A stretch of 64,000 nt of DNA from Sorex araneus (Eukaryota > Chordata > Mammalia > Eulipotyphla > Soricidae), in NCBI RefSeq assembly GCF_027595985.1, contig NC_073302.1:278907116-278971115 (forward strand), written 5' to 3'. Below the pieces are notes generated by a model. The model was given only the letters and a program-made list of their open reading frames with translations. It did not search any database and was not told the DNA's origin. A program made the translations under genes and the position numbers. Positions 45,132 through 56,515 of this stretch are shown one piece after another (position 1 is the stretch's first letter; each line of letters opens with the position of its first letter).

Positions 45132-45482
45132 CACAGGACCAGAAAGATGGCAAAGTGGGTAAGACATTTGTCTAGCACACAGCATCACTGTATCACTGTA
45201 TCACTGCCATCCTGTTGTTCATAGATTTGCTCAACTGGGCGCCAGTAACATCTACCTTTGTCCCTGTCATGTGCTAGTGTAAGCCAATAGCATATCGGGG
45301 GCTCTTTCAGGATCAGGGGAATGAGGACTGTCGTTGCTACTGTTTTCGGTATATCAAATATGCCACAAGTAGTTTGACAAGCATATTTGAGTTTAATTCC
45401 TGGCACCCCATGTAGTCTTTCAAGCTACCCAGAGAGATCCCTGAGCACAGAATCAAGAGTAAGTTTTGAACACTGCTGCATA
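45132..45482 (+). mobile_element. Old A-tailed SINE split by a type D SINE
   Basis: Head accagaaagatggcaaagtg and gtaagacatttgtctagc, then interruption, then tttgagtttaattcctgg (B box), gatccctgagcacagaatc and gaacactgctgcatatgg. Reading across the insert restores the normal element order. Confidence 0.75.
45183..45395 (-). mobile_element. RTE-tailed SINE, type D (long RTE-derived part)
   Basis: On the minus strand: cattcccctgatcctgaaag, then ttggcttacactagcac and atgacagggacaaagg, then the shared 3' end and gatacagtgatacag tail. The cactagcac/gacagggac stretch is the RTE coding end (the ATLARDRDKW region), absent from types A and B. Confidence 0.8.
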
Positions 45483-46689
45483 TGGCACTATAACATACAC
45501 AAATATATGTAAGACATAGGACCTTCTGAAATTTTTTATACTATCAATGTTTTCAATAAAATTATAGCTATGGTAGAGCAGAATGCATGGGCCTTTCATT
45601 TTTCTATTTCTGTTGTCTGTTAACACTCAATGTTATTTTAGATTTGATCATACAATATGACGGTTAACTGGCAATATAAGTAGAAGATTTTTTATAGAAT
45701 GAGGCAATAAAATAGAAAAAAGAAACACCATCAGATGAAATAAAGAATACAAAAGAATGACACTGTCAAGATTTGTGAATGGGAAAAGCCTGAGGCTATT
45801 GCCAGAATGCATACTTCAAGCTTATTAAGACTATTAAGATACTTGAAAATATAAACTTGGGACTGCTAAGATATTTCTCTTTGTTCTTGACCAAAATATT
45901 GCTATTCATTGGATAGCTATATATATTACATTCCCTTTAAAACTAGAATGCTTCTGTTTTATTTTTTACAAGAGTGATAATGACATCTCTAATCTCCACT
46001 CCTCAAATCTTTTCCCATCAATTTAATAGTATGCATTCTGTCTCCATAGTTCAAATGTTCACCCATTTTCCATTTCATTGACATGTTTCTACATCTCATA
46101 TGAATGAAATCATCCAGCATTTGTCTTCTCCCTCCAACTAATTTCACTTTACATAATACCACTTTCTTGGAACTGGATAGGTTTCTTTTTGTGACAAACT
46201 TGGCCAACCACTGTCTTCTCTAGTAATACTTGAGGGTCATTTTCTTTATGCTTTCAGTAGCTTTACATGATTAGACAAATAGATAAAGAGTAATCACAGC
46301 AATATATATTGCAGTGCCTTTAACTAAAGTCAAAATGTTATTTCATTTTATGTATTTTTTATCTATGCTTCCAAATATTTAGGATATTTCCTCATCTTGG
46401 TTTTTGTGAACCAGTAGAATAGCTGAGATCAAGATATGTTATTTTATAAATATTCTTAATTTTATTGTTTCAGAAGTAAATCAAAGAAAGTATTAAACAG
46501 CAAACTAGGAGTAAAGCATACATTTGTAAGATCCCAGTTACATAATGGCAAGACCATTTACAGAGAAGGGAAACACTAATTACTTCCGAAAAATTTTACT
46601 GTCAACATATTAATATTTGGCACAGTACAGTCAATATATTAAATTGCTTACTTGACAAATTATCGATTCTTGTCTCAGTTAATTCCCTT
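45483..46689. other. AT-rich unique sequence
   Basis: No recognisable element. The 72-codon frame on the minus strand near 46000 has no domain support. Confidence 0.5.
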
Positions 46690-46915
46690 AAATTATCACT
46701 TTTTAAAACGTCACTTTAAAAAGCCCTTTGCTCCCTACTGGCTTGCTCTTCAAGGCCCTTGTGTTGTCTTTTGCTTATCTTTTGCTTGTCTCTGCAATTC
46801 TCCACTCTGGGGAAGCCTCTGTTCACTCTCGAAGTTATATGCCCTTTCTCTCCCCTCATATCTTTTTGGTAGCTTTTGTTCAATAAAGATTTTGCTTTGC
46901 TAAATACACAAGACA
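46690..46915 (+). mobile_element. LTR-like 3' end, low confidence
   Basis: Pyrimidine-rich sequence ending ttcaataaagattttgc then ttgctaaatacaca resembles the R-U5 end of an LTR with its polyadenylation signal. No partner LTR or primer site identified. Confidence 0.3.
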
Positions 46916-47329
46916 GAATAAAGCTTCAGGGCCTCAAAAGAAGGACAGTTGGTTACAGTCTTGTGCTAAGAATAGTTCCACCCAGACTCTGTTCTCATTA
47001 CCACATAGTCTCCCAAGCATCTCGGGAGACCCTGAAATACCACTATGATTAGCCCGGAAGGTCCCCAGCACCACTGACGTGGCCCAGATTTCCCCAGAAC
47101 CTGAGCACCATGAAACTAGGTCCCTTGAGTTTAACCACTGGCCAGGTGGGGACATAATCTCATGACCTACCATCGCCACCAAAGCCATAAAAGCACAAGA
47201 CACTGCTTGGATGCCTCTGTGTACCCTTGGATTGGAAAGACTGTAGTAGAGGCTCATGAGCACTTTGGTGGTGGTATTGAAATGCAGTGACTTTCTATAT
47301 CACCACCATAAACATTAATGACATAGTAA
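46916..47329. other. Unassigned, GC-richer sequence
   Basis: It differs in composition from its surroundings, with repeated cccagcacc/ccccagaac phrases. It may belong to the LTR-like element before it. The 109-codon minus frame at 46934-47263 shows no recognised domain. Confidence 0.3.
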
Positions 47330-47575
47330 CCATCACTGTCACTATCATCCCATTGCTCATCGATTTTCTCGAGCAGGCACCAGTAACGTCTCCATTGTGA
47401 GACTTGTTGGTACTGTTTTTGGCATATTGAATACGCCACAGGTAGCTTGCCAGGATCTGCCTTGTGGGCGGGATACTCTCGGTAGCTTGCCGGGCTCTCT
47501 GAGAGGGACAGAGGAATCCAAACCGGGTCGGTCTCGTGCAAGGCAAATGCCCTACCCTCTGTGCTATTGCTACAA
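47330..47575 (-). mobile_element. SOR-type SINE, RTE-tailed, type A
   Basis: Full length, inverted: cactgtcactatcatccc, tctcgagcaggcaccag, tctccattgtgagac, ccaaaccgggtcggtc (B box inverse), gctattgctacaatcc (head). Confidence 0.92.
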
Positions 47576-48697
47576 TCCAATGAAAATAAATTTTAAGAGT
47601 CCAGCACTCTCATTTTCATGCATTCTATATATTTACTTTTAGTTTTACATTATAGTTGAACATTATATTCTGATAGAAAATAAAATAAGAGACTAGATAA
47701 AGCAAATCTATATTGGGTAGATTTTCATAGACTCTTTTATAACTTTGGAAATCAATGAGAAACACAGAGATAGAGCAAGAAGGGATAGAGTTAAGACATT
47801 GTACATTGGTAAAAAGTAACGAAATCTAAAGACAGGCTATGAACAACAATTTCAAAAGATATTTAGTTCAATCTATTCATTTAAAGAAAGAAGATATATC
47901 TCAAGGTCTGAAGGAACTTTAAAGGAAAAATCTAATTTTTATCTAGAGGAAAAATCTAAGTAGTTTAAAGAAAAAAATGACGATGTAGATATTTTCTATT
48001 TTTAAGGATGATGACAATGACATTTGAAAAAAAACTAGGTTACAGCTGTTCATAAACTTTACATACAAATATCTTGGTAACAAGGCTCTTGCGTTAGGCT
48101 AATGACACTCTAATGAGAAAAACACATGCAAATGTGGTGAACAATAATTGGGAACTAATATCCAGCTTGTTTCCTCTCCCATAGGAGAGTTCTGTTCGCT
48201 GAAACTGTTTTAATACCATTTAAATTTCACCCCTGAGCTGCTTTGCTTATCGTGTAGGGAGAAGCTGGGGACAGATGTGTTTCAAAAAGGTGATGTTATA
48301 AAGGTAAATCTATGATGTGTGGAAAGGCTTATGTTGAGCGAACCTGCTGGAAAAGTAGCACTAAGGTACAAAAGACAATTTCTTCTTTTGTGTTCAGTGC
48401 AGGGAACAGATAATAAATCAGTTATGCATTGATTATCAATCCATATTGTCTTATCTAGTCTATTCCAATATAACTTCCTATAATAAAAAAACAGTAACAA
48501 GAGAAACTATTATGATTATTCTTTTCATGCTCTTAGCTAAGTATATCTTTTCTGGCTATCTGCAGTCATATGTTTGGATAACTTTCCCACAAATTTGATA
48601 TATTAATTAATATAAGCGATGCTATTATACAAATATTTCTCATATACCTATGAATGCATGAAAATGTCTTATCAAGTATATTATTTGTATATAAAAT
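47576..48697. other. AT-rich unique sequence
   Basis: Nothing recognised. Confidence 0.5.
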
Positions 48698-48925
48698 GTA
48701 GCACTGTAGCACTATTGTCCCATTGTTCATCAATTTGCTCAAGCGGGCATCAGTAACGTCTCCATTGTGAGACTTGTTGTTACTGTTTTTGGCATATTGA
48801 ATATACTACAGGTAGCTTGCCAGGCTCTGCCATGTGGGCAGGATATTCTTGGTAGATGCTGGGCTCTCTGAAAGGGATGAAGAAATCAAACCCGGTTCGG
48901 CACAGCAAACACGCTACCCGCTGTA
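48698..48925 (-). mobile_element. SOR-type SINE, RTE-tailed, type A
   Basis: gtagcactgtagcactattg tail, gctcaagcgggcatcag, body, aaatcaaacccggttcgg (B box inverse). The head is short (cgctacccgctgt). taaaatgt on both sides may be the duplication. Confidence 0.9.
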
Positions 48926-48929
48926 AAAT

Positions 48930-49020
48930 GTGATATGAAAAATTATAAATTTGATTATAATTATAAATTATAATTTGATTATAATTATAAAGTTATAATA
49001 TAAAGTTATACTATAAGTTG
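48930..49020. repeat. AT-rich short tandem/palindromic repeat
   Basis: tttgattataattataaa occurs twice about 25 bp apart, followed by two attataatataaagttata-like units. It directly adjoins the SINE head. Confidence 0.7.
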
Positions 49021-49107
49021 AAAAATGAGACATTATTGACAGAAATGTGGGTTTTAGATCTTATTTACATTTAAAATTGAGTGCTTCAATCTGTTTGTTT
49101 GCTTTAA

Positions 49108-49363
49108 ATATCACAGCAGGTTGGGCTTTCGCCTTGCATTGGCCAATCCAGGTTTGATTCCTCCAACCTCTCTAGAGCCCAGCAAGATACTCAGGTGAGA
49201 ATATCCCACCCACATGGCAGAGCCTGGCAAGCTACCCAAGGCCTATTTGATATGCCAAAAACAGTTACAACAAGTCTCACAATGGAGACATTACTTGTGC
49301 TAGTTCTAGTAAATCGATGAACAATGGGACAACAGTGCTACAGACAGTGCTACAGACAGTGCT
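49108..49363 (+). mobile_element. SOR-type SINE, RTE-tailed, type A, with tail minisatellite
   Basis: ggttgggctttcgccttgc, ccaggtttgattcctcc (B box), acagttacaacaagtc, aatcgatgaacaatggg. The tail is a 12 bp unit acagtgctacag repeated about three times. Confidence 0.9.
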
Positions 49364-49365
49364 AC

Positions 49366-49518
49366 TTTGTTCTGGGCACCAGACCCTGAGGTTCTCAGAG
49401 CTTACTTCTATATCAACTTGGGGACCATTCCTGGCGATGCTTGAGGGAACAAATGTAGACTGGGAACTATATACATCCAAAGCTAGCACATTACCCACTG
49501 TACTAACACTCAAACCCA
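49366..49518 (-). mobile_element. Old A-tailed SINE
   Basis: aacttggggaccattcc, tgggaactatatacatcc, cccactgtactaacactc in inverse order. The younger SINE abuts it. Confidence 0.55.
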
Positions 49519-50280
49519 AGAGTTTTTTTTTTCTAATTATGTTTGTTTGTTCACTTGCATTTAAAGAAATTTTATTTTTGCATTTTAATTCTTATTCCAA
49601 GTATTTGCTTGTGTAGCACGAGACATGAACTCTCTAGGAAAAACTAATGACTGGTTTAGTATGCTGGACTATGTGTGCTGGATTAATAGATAGCCAAGAA
49701 ACCCAGATGAATGACATTGCAAAAAGAGTAATTCACTTCCACCTAAAACAAATATTTTCTTGATATAATTTTTAGTAAATGAATTCTCTCAAAGTTTTAA
49801 AATACAAATAATTCAGTGAATATTTTTCAAAATATTTTAAGTGATTTGATTAAATATTTTATGCATATATTAACAATTTATACTTTGTAAAATTATCCAC
49901 CTAATATGTTCACAGTATAATATTTAGGGTACTGGTGTTATTTTGCACAAATGAAAATATTAATCTTTAATATTCACTTTCATTGCTAGTCTTTACTTAC
50001 TGCTGTGGTAAAGTAGTAATGCTAGACTAATGAACAAGTGTGAACTTAAATTCATATTACCTCCATTCAAATTATAAATATGATGTTGTTTTTTTCTTCT
50101 ACTATGGTCTGGCATTAAAAGGATGAAATATTAGCAGAAATGTAGGTAAAGGAAAGCCCAGCGTTTGATTCCAAACATCACATGCCTGTTTAAAAGTAGT
50201 GACCAACCAAGCATGAAAATGTCTAGCTTTTCATATCTTGAACATATTTTAAAAATCAAGAGACATCTTATAGCCTAGTT
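49519..50280. other. AT-rich unique sequence
   Basis: A T-run at 49521-49530. Nothing else recognised. Confidence 0.5.
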
Positions 50281-50540
50281 CTCCCTCTCGGTGAACATGA
50301 AAAGCTATCGAGAGTTTTCCTGCCCACACGGGAGGGCCTGGCAAATTCCCCAGGCCGTATTTTTATGCCAAGTACAGTAAAAATGATGGGTCTCATTCTA
50401 CTGACCCTGAAAGAGCTTCTCATGCAGCACCGTTGGGAAGGATAAGAGAGGCTGCTAAAATCTCAGGGCTAGGATAAATGGAGACGTTACTGTGCCGCTC
50501 AGGCAAATCACGGATCAACGGGATGATAGTGATAGTGATT
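50281..50540 (+). mobile_element. SOR-type SINE, RTE-tailed, type C, 5'-truncated
   Basis: It starts just after the B-box region (ccctctcggtgaacatg), then ctgaccctgaaagagc, gaggctgctaaaatctcag, atggagacgttactgtg, gatcaacgggatgatag and (gatagt) tail. Confidence 0.88.
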
Positions 50541-50547
50541 TTAAAAA

Positions 50548-50705
50548 TCTGGAGCCACACTTAGTGGTGTTTAGGTCATAGTCTCGGCTGTATGTTCAGG
50601 GTTCTCTTCTGGTGTACTCAGGACATCATACACAGTGCTGGGGATAAAAAGAGAGCTGACTGTATGCAAGGCAAGTGTCTTAAACCTCATACTATCACTC
50701 TACTG
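50548..50705 (-). mobile_element. Old A-tailed SINE
   Basis: ggagccacacttagtgg, gtactcaggacatcatac, gtatgcaaggcaagtgtc, actatcactctactggg in inverse order. Confidence 0.7.
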
Positions 50706-51789
50706 GGATTGTCTAGCATTTCCTTATTTTATTAAAATTGAATTTCTATCTTTATTTTTAATTAAATTCTTTTTTCTATATTAGTAATAAATTCATCTTT
50801 ATATTTTCTGGTATTTATTCAAAATCATGGGTTCATAACAAAATCAGTTCTATTTCATAATATAGTGAAAAAACTGTATGATTTTGAACTTTGTTAGTTT
50901 ATTACAAGACAAAATTAAAAATGTTAAACTCATCATGCTGTATAACCTCATTATATAATCGTTCGTCACTGTTGATTCAGAATTAAAACATTTGTGAGGA
51001 TGGTAGTGATGCATGAACCGATGTGCATGCTAACCTCAACAACACATTTATTTTTCAATTTTTTTAGTATTTTTTTAACTGACTCCATTGCTCCTCCAAT
51101 ACTGCTTCAAGATGCATTGAAGCTTTCAATATCTATAATGTTTCGATCTACTTCTATACAATAATTTATCGAATGAGATAGTAGTTAATCAGAATGAAAC
51201 TAGTAAATCTATAAACTTTAGTTGCCTACACTTAAGTATATCCTGCATTTTTTTATGTTAGTGATTTTGTTACCCACTTTTGTTTTAGCTATGTGTATTG
51301 TCACTATTTCTATTATTCAACTTATATGTAAGATACTCACATTTTTTTTCAAGTAAAGATGTAGTCTGTGTCCCTTTGAAATGTCAAATATCCTTTTCCT
51401 TCAGGCTGTAGAGTTCATAGCAAGGATGGAAAGAATAAACACTTAGCTTTAGGGACCACACCATTTTGTAATCCATTACTTAATATTTCTCTACCTACAA
51501 AAATCTGCTTATCACAAACTGAAAAAATACATTTGAACTTTATAGTAATGTAAAATAAATGATGCTGCCTTCATTAGCCTTTTAGGAAAACACTAAAATG
51601 GTTTGCTTTTTTTTTCTCCTTTAGCTATTAAATGAACTATGGAAATAAATGCTTTTGACATCTAAATTGGTTTTAGCCTTAGGTATTTTTCATTTGTATC
51701 ACTACAGAAGAACCAGAAAGCTCAAAGATTTTCATAGAACAAAAACCAAATAAAAGAGTGTTTTTCTAACTTATATGCTTGGTAATATA
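50706..51789. other. AT-rich unique sequence
   Basis: Nothing recognised. Confidence 0.5.
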
Positions 51790-51792
51790 CAC

Positions 51793-52055
51793 ATTGTATC
51801 ACTGTATCACTGTCATCACTGTCATCCAGTTGCTCATCCATTTGCTCCAGTGGGCACCAGTAATGTCTCCATTGTGAGACTTGCTACTGTTTTTGGCCTA
51901 GCGAATATGCCACTGGGAGCTTGCCAGGCTCTACCAGGCAGGTGAGATACTCTCAGTAGCTTGCCGGGCTCGCTGAGAGGGGCTAAGGAATCGAAGCCAA
52001 GTAGGCTGCATGCAAGGCAAACGCCCTACGTACTGTGCTATCTCTGCATCCCCCT
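51793..52055 (-). mobile_element. SOR-type SINE, RTE-tailed, type A
   Basis: tcactgtatcactgtcatc repeats as tail, gctccagtgggcaccag, body, gaatcgaagccaagtagg (B box inverse), gctatctctgcatccccc (head). Flanking taatatacacattgtatc and taacatatacattgtatc are probably the diverged target duplication. Confidence 0.88.
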
Positions 52056-52075
52056 AACATATACATTGTATCAAC

Positions 52076-52220
52076 AAAATTATTTAATATATCTCAATGC
52101 TATATTGAGATATATTATTTTTTATAATTAAAAATAAATATATATTTATAATTATGAATAAAGATATATAAAATACATATATATAGCTATATATAGCATT
52201 GAGATATATTAAATAATTTT
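52076..52220. repeat. Perfect 30 bp inverted repeat, 85 bp AT-rich spacer
   Basis: 52076-52105 is exactly complementary to 52191-52220. A smaller palindrome, atatctcaa...ttgagatat, lies inside the left arm. The repeat sits between two SINEs of opposite orientation. Confidence 0.9.
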
Positions 52221-52222
52221 AT

Positions 52223-52438
52223 AGATACGACCCATGTTCGATTCTTCCGCCACTCTCGGAGAACCCAGCAAGCTACTGAGAGTATCTTGCCCGCACTGTA
52301 GCACCTGGCAAGCTATCTGTGGCGTATTGGATATTCCAAAAACAGTAACGATAAGTCTCACAATGAGAGACGTTTCTGGTGCCCGCTCAAACAAATCGAT
52401 GAGCAATGGGATGACACTGACAGTGACAGTGACAGTTT
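52223..52438 (+). mobile_element. SOR-type SINE, RTE-tailed, type B, head missing
   Basis: It begins at cgacccatgttcgattc (B box). Type B marks follow: acgataagtctcacaatg, gagagacgtttctgg, caaacaaatcgatgagc and a (gacagt)n tail. The A box side is lost at the palindrome. Confidence 0.9.
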
Positions 52439-54057
52439 GTTTAAGTTACTGACCAAAGAGATTTAACATCCCTGACCCCGAAACACAAATCAGTATTCTG
52501 CTGGAATATCATTTAGCTATGTATAAATGACTATGATTAATTGACTTGCTAATTCTATACTTATTTCTGAATGAATATATTAAAATCCTAAAATATATCT
52601 TGCAATTCCACTAATTTTAACATAATTTAATTAATTTGTGAATATGACACTCAGGCAATGTATATTTGTTTATCTTAAAATATTCATAGATAATAATGCT
52701 AGTATGCATTTCAGTAATAATAGGCTCTTATTACAATATCAATAAAACAATCAAGTTATGATTTCATGTTTAAAGAAGTTCAGAGTAAGCATATCTTTCA
52801 TCCATAACTGGTCCAGTCATTCATCAAACCACACAAACATATTTACTTAACAATTATTATAAATGTCTAGCCCCTGACTTTTCAGAACTTAAAACATATT
52901 TTAATGATCTAACAATGGCTCAATGAGATGTTCATGTTCAGATTATTTGCTAATTGCTCAAAATTAATTACTATAAATGTTTCTCAATTTATCAGTAAAA
53001 GGCAAAATGCACACCTTAAAATGTTTTCATCATTGTAGAATTTAGCTTGAACAAGAATTTATAGTTGTAGATAAGTAAGATTGCACAAAGACAATTCTGA
53101 ATTTCTAAGTCTTCTAAGCATGGTTTACTTCTGTTAGGTATTTTGAAAGGTAAATGAAAAGTATTCACTTTATTCAGAAAGTACAGCGGGCTTTTTGTTG
53201 CTATCAAATATCTAATACAGTATATAGGTTATGATTCTCTGCACACACTTTAAATTATGTCTTGTCTATCAAACTTTAAATATTTGCGTGAACTAAAATG
53301 ATTCAAAACAAACTCATATCTGATCCATTTTATAAAATCTGTCAGAGAATTAAAGTTTAAATTGTACTTAGCTAGTTTATATGATTGCAAAATAATTTTA
53401 TTCTTCAGTAAATTATCAATATATTAGAAACAATACTAATAATGTTCTAATTTTCTTAAAACTGCATGTACATATTTGATTACTTAATTAAAAACAGATA
53501 ATAAACTTTGTCCATAAGCACTAGAAATGAATTATTTAGAACTTGATTACTCTGTCATGAAAGAGACATGATCTCTGAAGTTTAATTTGATTATTTTCAT
53601 CAATAAAACATTCAATATTTGGTCTGAATTTATTTCTAAAATTTCGTCAGTGCTTTTAAAAAAATAATATATTCTTCAAACTTTTAATTATTTACAAACA
53701 AATATCTTGAGTTTTTTTTATCAGAATAAGTCTTAAGGAATTGATTCGTGTTTCTTAGAATATATTGAGACAAGTTTTCTCAAAAAAGTAGCCACACAGG
53801 GGAGCTCTAACCTAGCAAAAGAATAAATCACCTGCCAAACCATAAAAAAATTTTTGTTGTGAAATGAAATCCAAGGAGATTTTTAACCATTTACACATTA
53901 TTCTAGTTTCAATTTTTATTTTATTTGACCTCTTAAAAATATTTTCTGAAGGTTTTTATGTCATATTCAAAATAAATTCCAGAAGAGTTCAAGGTTTGTT
54001 TCTTTCTTTGACCAACTAATATGTGTCATTAGCATGAAATTAAGCAATTTTCACTGA
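52439..54057. other. AT-rich unique sequence
   Basis: About 1.6 kb with no recognised repeat or exon. Confidence 0.5.
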
Positions 54058-54200
54058 ATCACTGTATTACTGCCATCCTATTGTTCATGAGTTTGCTTTA
54101 GTGGGCACCAGTAATGTTTCCATCTGCCCCTGTCACATGCTAGTGTAGCCCAATGGTGTATTGGGGGATCTTTCAGGATCAGGGGCATGAGGACCAATCA
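54058..54200 (-). mobile_element. RTE-tailed SINE, type D, 3' part
   Basis: Inverse of the type D arrangement: cactgtattactgccatcc, gtgggcaccagtaatg, gcccctgtcacatgc, tagtgtagcccaatgg, gggatctttcaggatcag. It ends after about 140 bp, with no head. Confidence 0.75.
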
Positions 54201-54406
54201 TTTATCATTCAAAATACTTTTCACAAAAGATGATGAAATATGTGGTTATTGAAAAATAAATGACAACAAAGTTTTTTCCTTCATTCCTATAACAGATATT
54301 CAACATAGAGAATCATAAGTAAATATGCAGAAAAAATGGAATTCTAAAAAAATTAGGTGGTGAGAAGATTGCAGGGCATTAGAAGTGATTATTGAGCACA
54401 CATTTT

Positions 54407-54486
54407 TTTTTTTTGCTTTTTGGGTCACACCCAGCGATACTCAGGGGTTACTCCTGGCTTTGCACTCAGGAATTACTCCTGGCGGA
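54407..54486 (-). mobile_element. SOR-type SINE, A-tailed, 5'-truncated to 80 bp
   Basis: gggtcacacccagcgatac, ctggctttgcactcagg and attactcctggcg, ending before the head. A perfect 13 bp duplication gagcacacatttt flanks it (54394-54406, 54487-54499), so truncation happened at insertion. Confidence 0.92.
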
Positions 54487-54499
54487 GAGCACACATTTT

Positions 54500-56379
54500 A
54501 TACCCCTGAAAAGGGTAAAGTAATACTCTAAAATGCATTATGGTGACAAATGTTCAGCATTGAATACACCCAAATCATACAATTTAAATTATATTTTAGA
54601 TCTGTTTAGAGAAGTACCTTTGTCTCAATATCTTTACATCTTGATCAATAACCATCTATAGTCTTGGTGGATGAGAGACAGTACTCTCATTACAAAGATA
54701 TAAATCTAATATTATTCTATATAATCAGTGGTTTAAATTTTAGCATGCTACCTTCCTCCTTTTGGAAAAGTTTCACTTCTGACTCAAGCTAGATACATAT
54801 AAGTATAATTTAATTTATTGGAAAAATATGCATTGAATAATACAATCTTAAAATTGAATTGACGGTTAAGGTGAAGGTTATAACTACTATGGGGAGTTTC
54901 AGCGACTAGTTCAAAAGTTGCAGCATTTATTTCAGAAACTTTGCATCGTGAGGGGAGATGGATTTCCCAGGCAGGACCTGAAACAAGGAGTACAAAAGTC
55001 TAGAGTCGGTTCTGAAATCCCATAGGCACAAGGTCCAAAGTGTTTCAAGTTAGCTTCACTCAGCTCCTACATTTCTAACTCTCCAGAAGTATATTACCAT
55101 TAATGTCAGTAATATTTCAGTTTTCATTCAATACCATATTTGTGTGATTATCTATTAGCTTCTTTATAAATAAATAACCACTTCCATATAATTTGCTAAG
55201 TCACTACATTTCCAATTACATTCACTTCTTTATTTCGGTCTTAAAATTAAAATAGCACTCTCCCCTGTTTGTGTGGTTCAGATAAAATGCATTTATAGTA
55301 CAGTGGAAATTTGGAAGACAAGTTAATGTGCCTGGCTTCCTTTAAAAATGCATAAAAACAATGAATTTAAGAACAAATAATGAATGGAGGGCCTAACAAG
55401 TAGTTTATAGTGTATTTCACGGGTAAAATGTTACTGAAATTGTGAAGTTTCACTTATTCAATTAATTTAAAAAGGTGAGATTTTTTTAAACTTCTTGATT
55501 TTTGTATGCATTGAAAAATAAACTTCTTTAGTTTCTCTCAGAGATACTTTTTCAAAGAACTGAAACAAACCTCTATAGTTAGGAGACCGATAGTTTCATG
55601 TTATTGTTCTTACAAAATTCAATCACATTTGATGAAGATTGGTGCTCTATGGGTAACAATAAACCGTGTTCTCATGTGCAGAATCTGTGAACATCAGTTT
55701 GCTAAGGCACTTAATATATCAAGAAAACCTTTTATCTATACTGTTTTATGAGTCACAGACTCCATCACTCTCCCATAATGACAGAAAATCATTGAAACAA
55801 AAATGCTTACTATCCTACAATCGCAATAAAAAGCACATTTACCCTGAACCAATACATCCATTATCTTGTAACCTTTCGCGATGTAAAAGAGATAAAGTGA
55901 GTCTCTAAGATTCCTTACCCTAGGTTATCAGTTGACTATTTTCTTTGGTGTACTTGCAAATCACAAGGAAGACAAAAATGGGGATTTAAATTTATGATTC
56001 ATTATTTCGCTTTGGTTTGCAAATTTTCCCTTGAATGACCTCCAATCCACCTCCCGCCCCCCTAAAAAAAAATCACATTGCATGCTGTCTGCCACATTGC
56101 TTGTCTTGTACCATGATTTAAGCGTTGCTTTTTCTTTATTTTCATGGTGTTCAGAGGTAATACTATTGTTTATTGTAAGAATTGATTAAAATCACCGAAA
56201 TAACTCACAGAATAAATTTGCATATTAATAGATAAAGTTCTAATAAATTTAAATTATTTTTTAATGTTAACTTGTAGTTAATAGCACTAAATATTAAGCC
56301 ACAGCACCTAAACGGTGTTTCCAAAGATCAGGAATAGACCGATGTCAACAGGTTGCAGTGGTTGAATTCTGCCTTTGCA
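54500..56379. other. AT-rich unique sequence
   Basis: The longest stretches here without a recognised repeat lie in this block. No exon seen; an 80-codon frame at 55666-55908 has no domain or context. Confidence 0.5.
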
Positions 56380-56515
56380 TGGCCTGAAAAACAGCACAGT
56401 CCGCTGGGCACTTGACTTGCCTTCTGACCAGCCCAGGAGCGATTTCTGGCCATAGAGGCAGGAATAAACTCTGAGCACAATCAGTTATGGCCCCAAATGA
56501 AACAAAACAAAATTC
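56380..56515 (+). mobile_element. Old A-tailed SINE
   Basis: ctgaaaaacagcacagtccg head, ccaggagcgatttctgg, aataaactctgagcac, atggccccaaatg and an A-rich tail. Confidence 0.6.

Noticed and set aside
46934..47263. 109-codon minus-strand frame in a GC-richer patch
   Set aside because: No domain recognised, and the patch sits beside an LTR-like end, so repeat origin is more likely.
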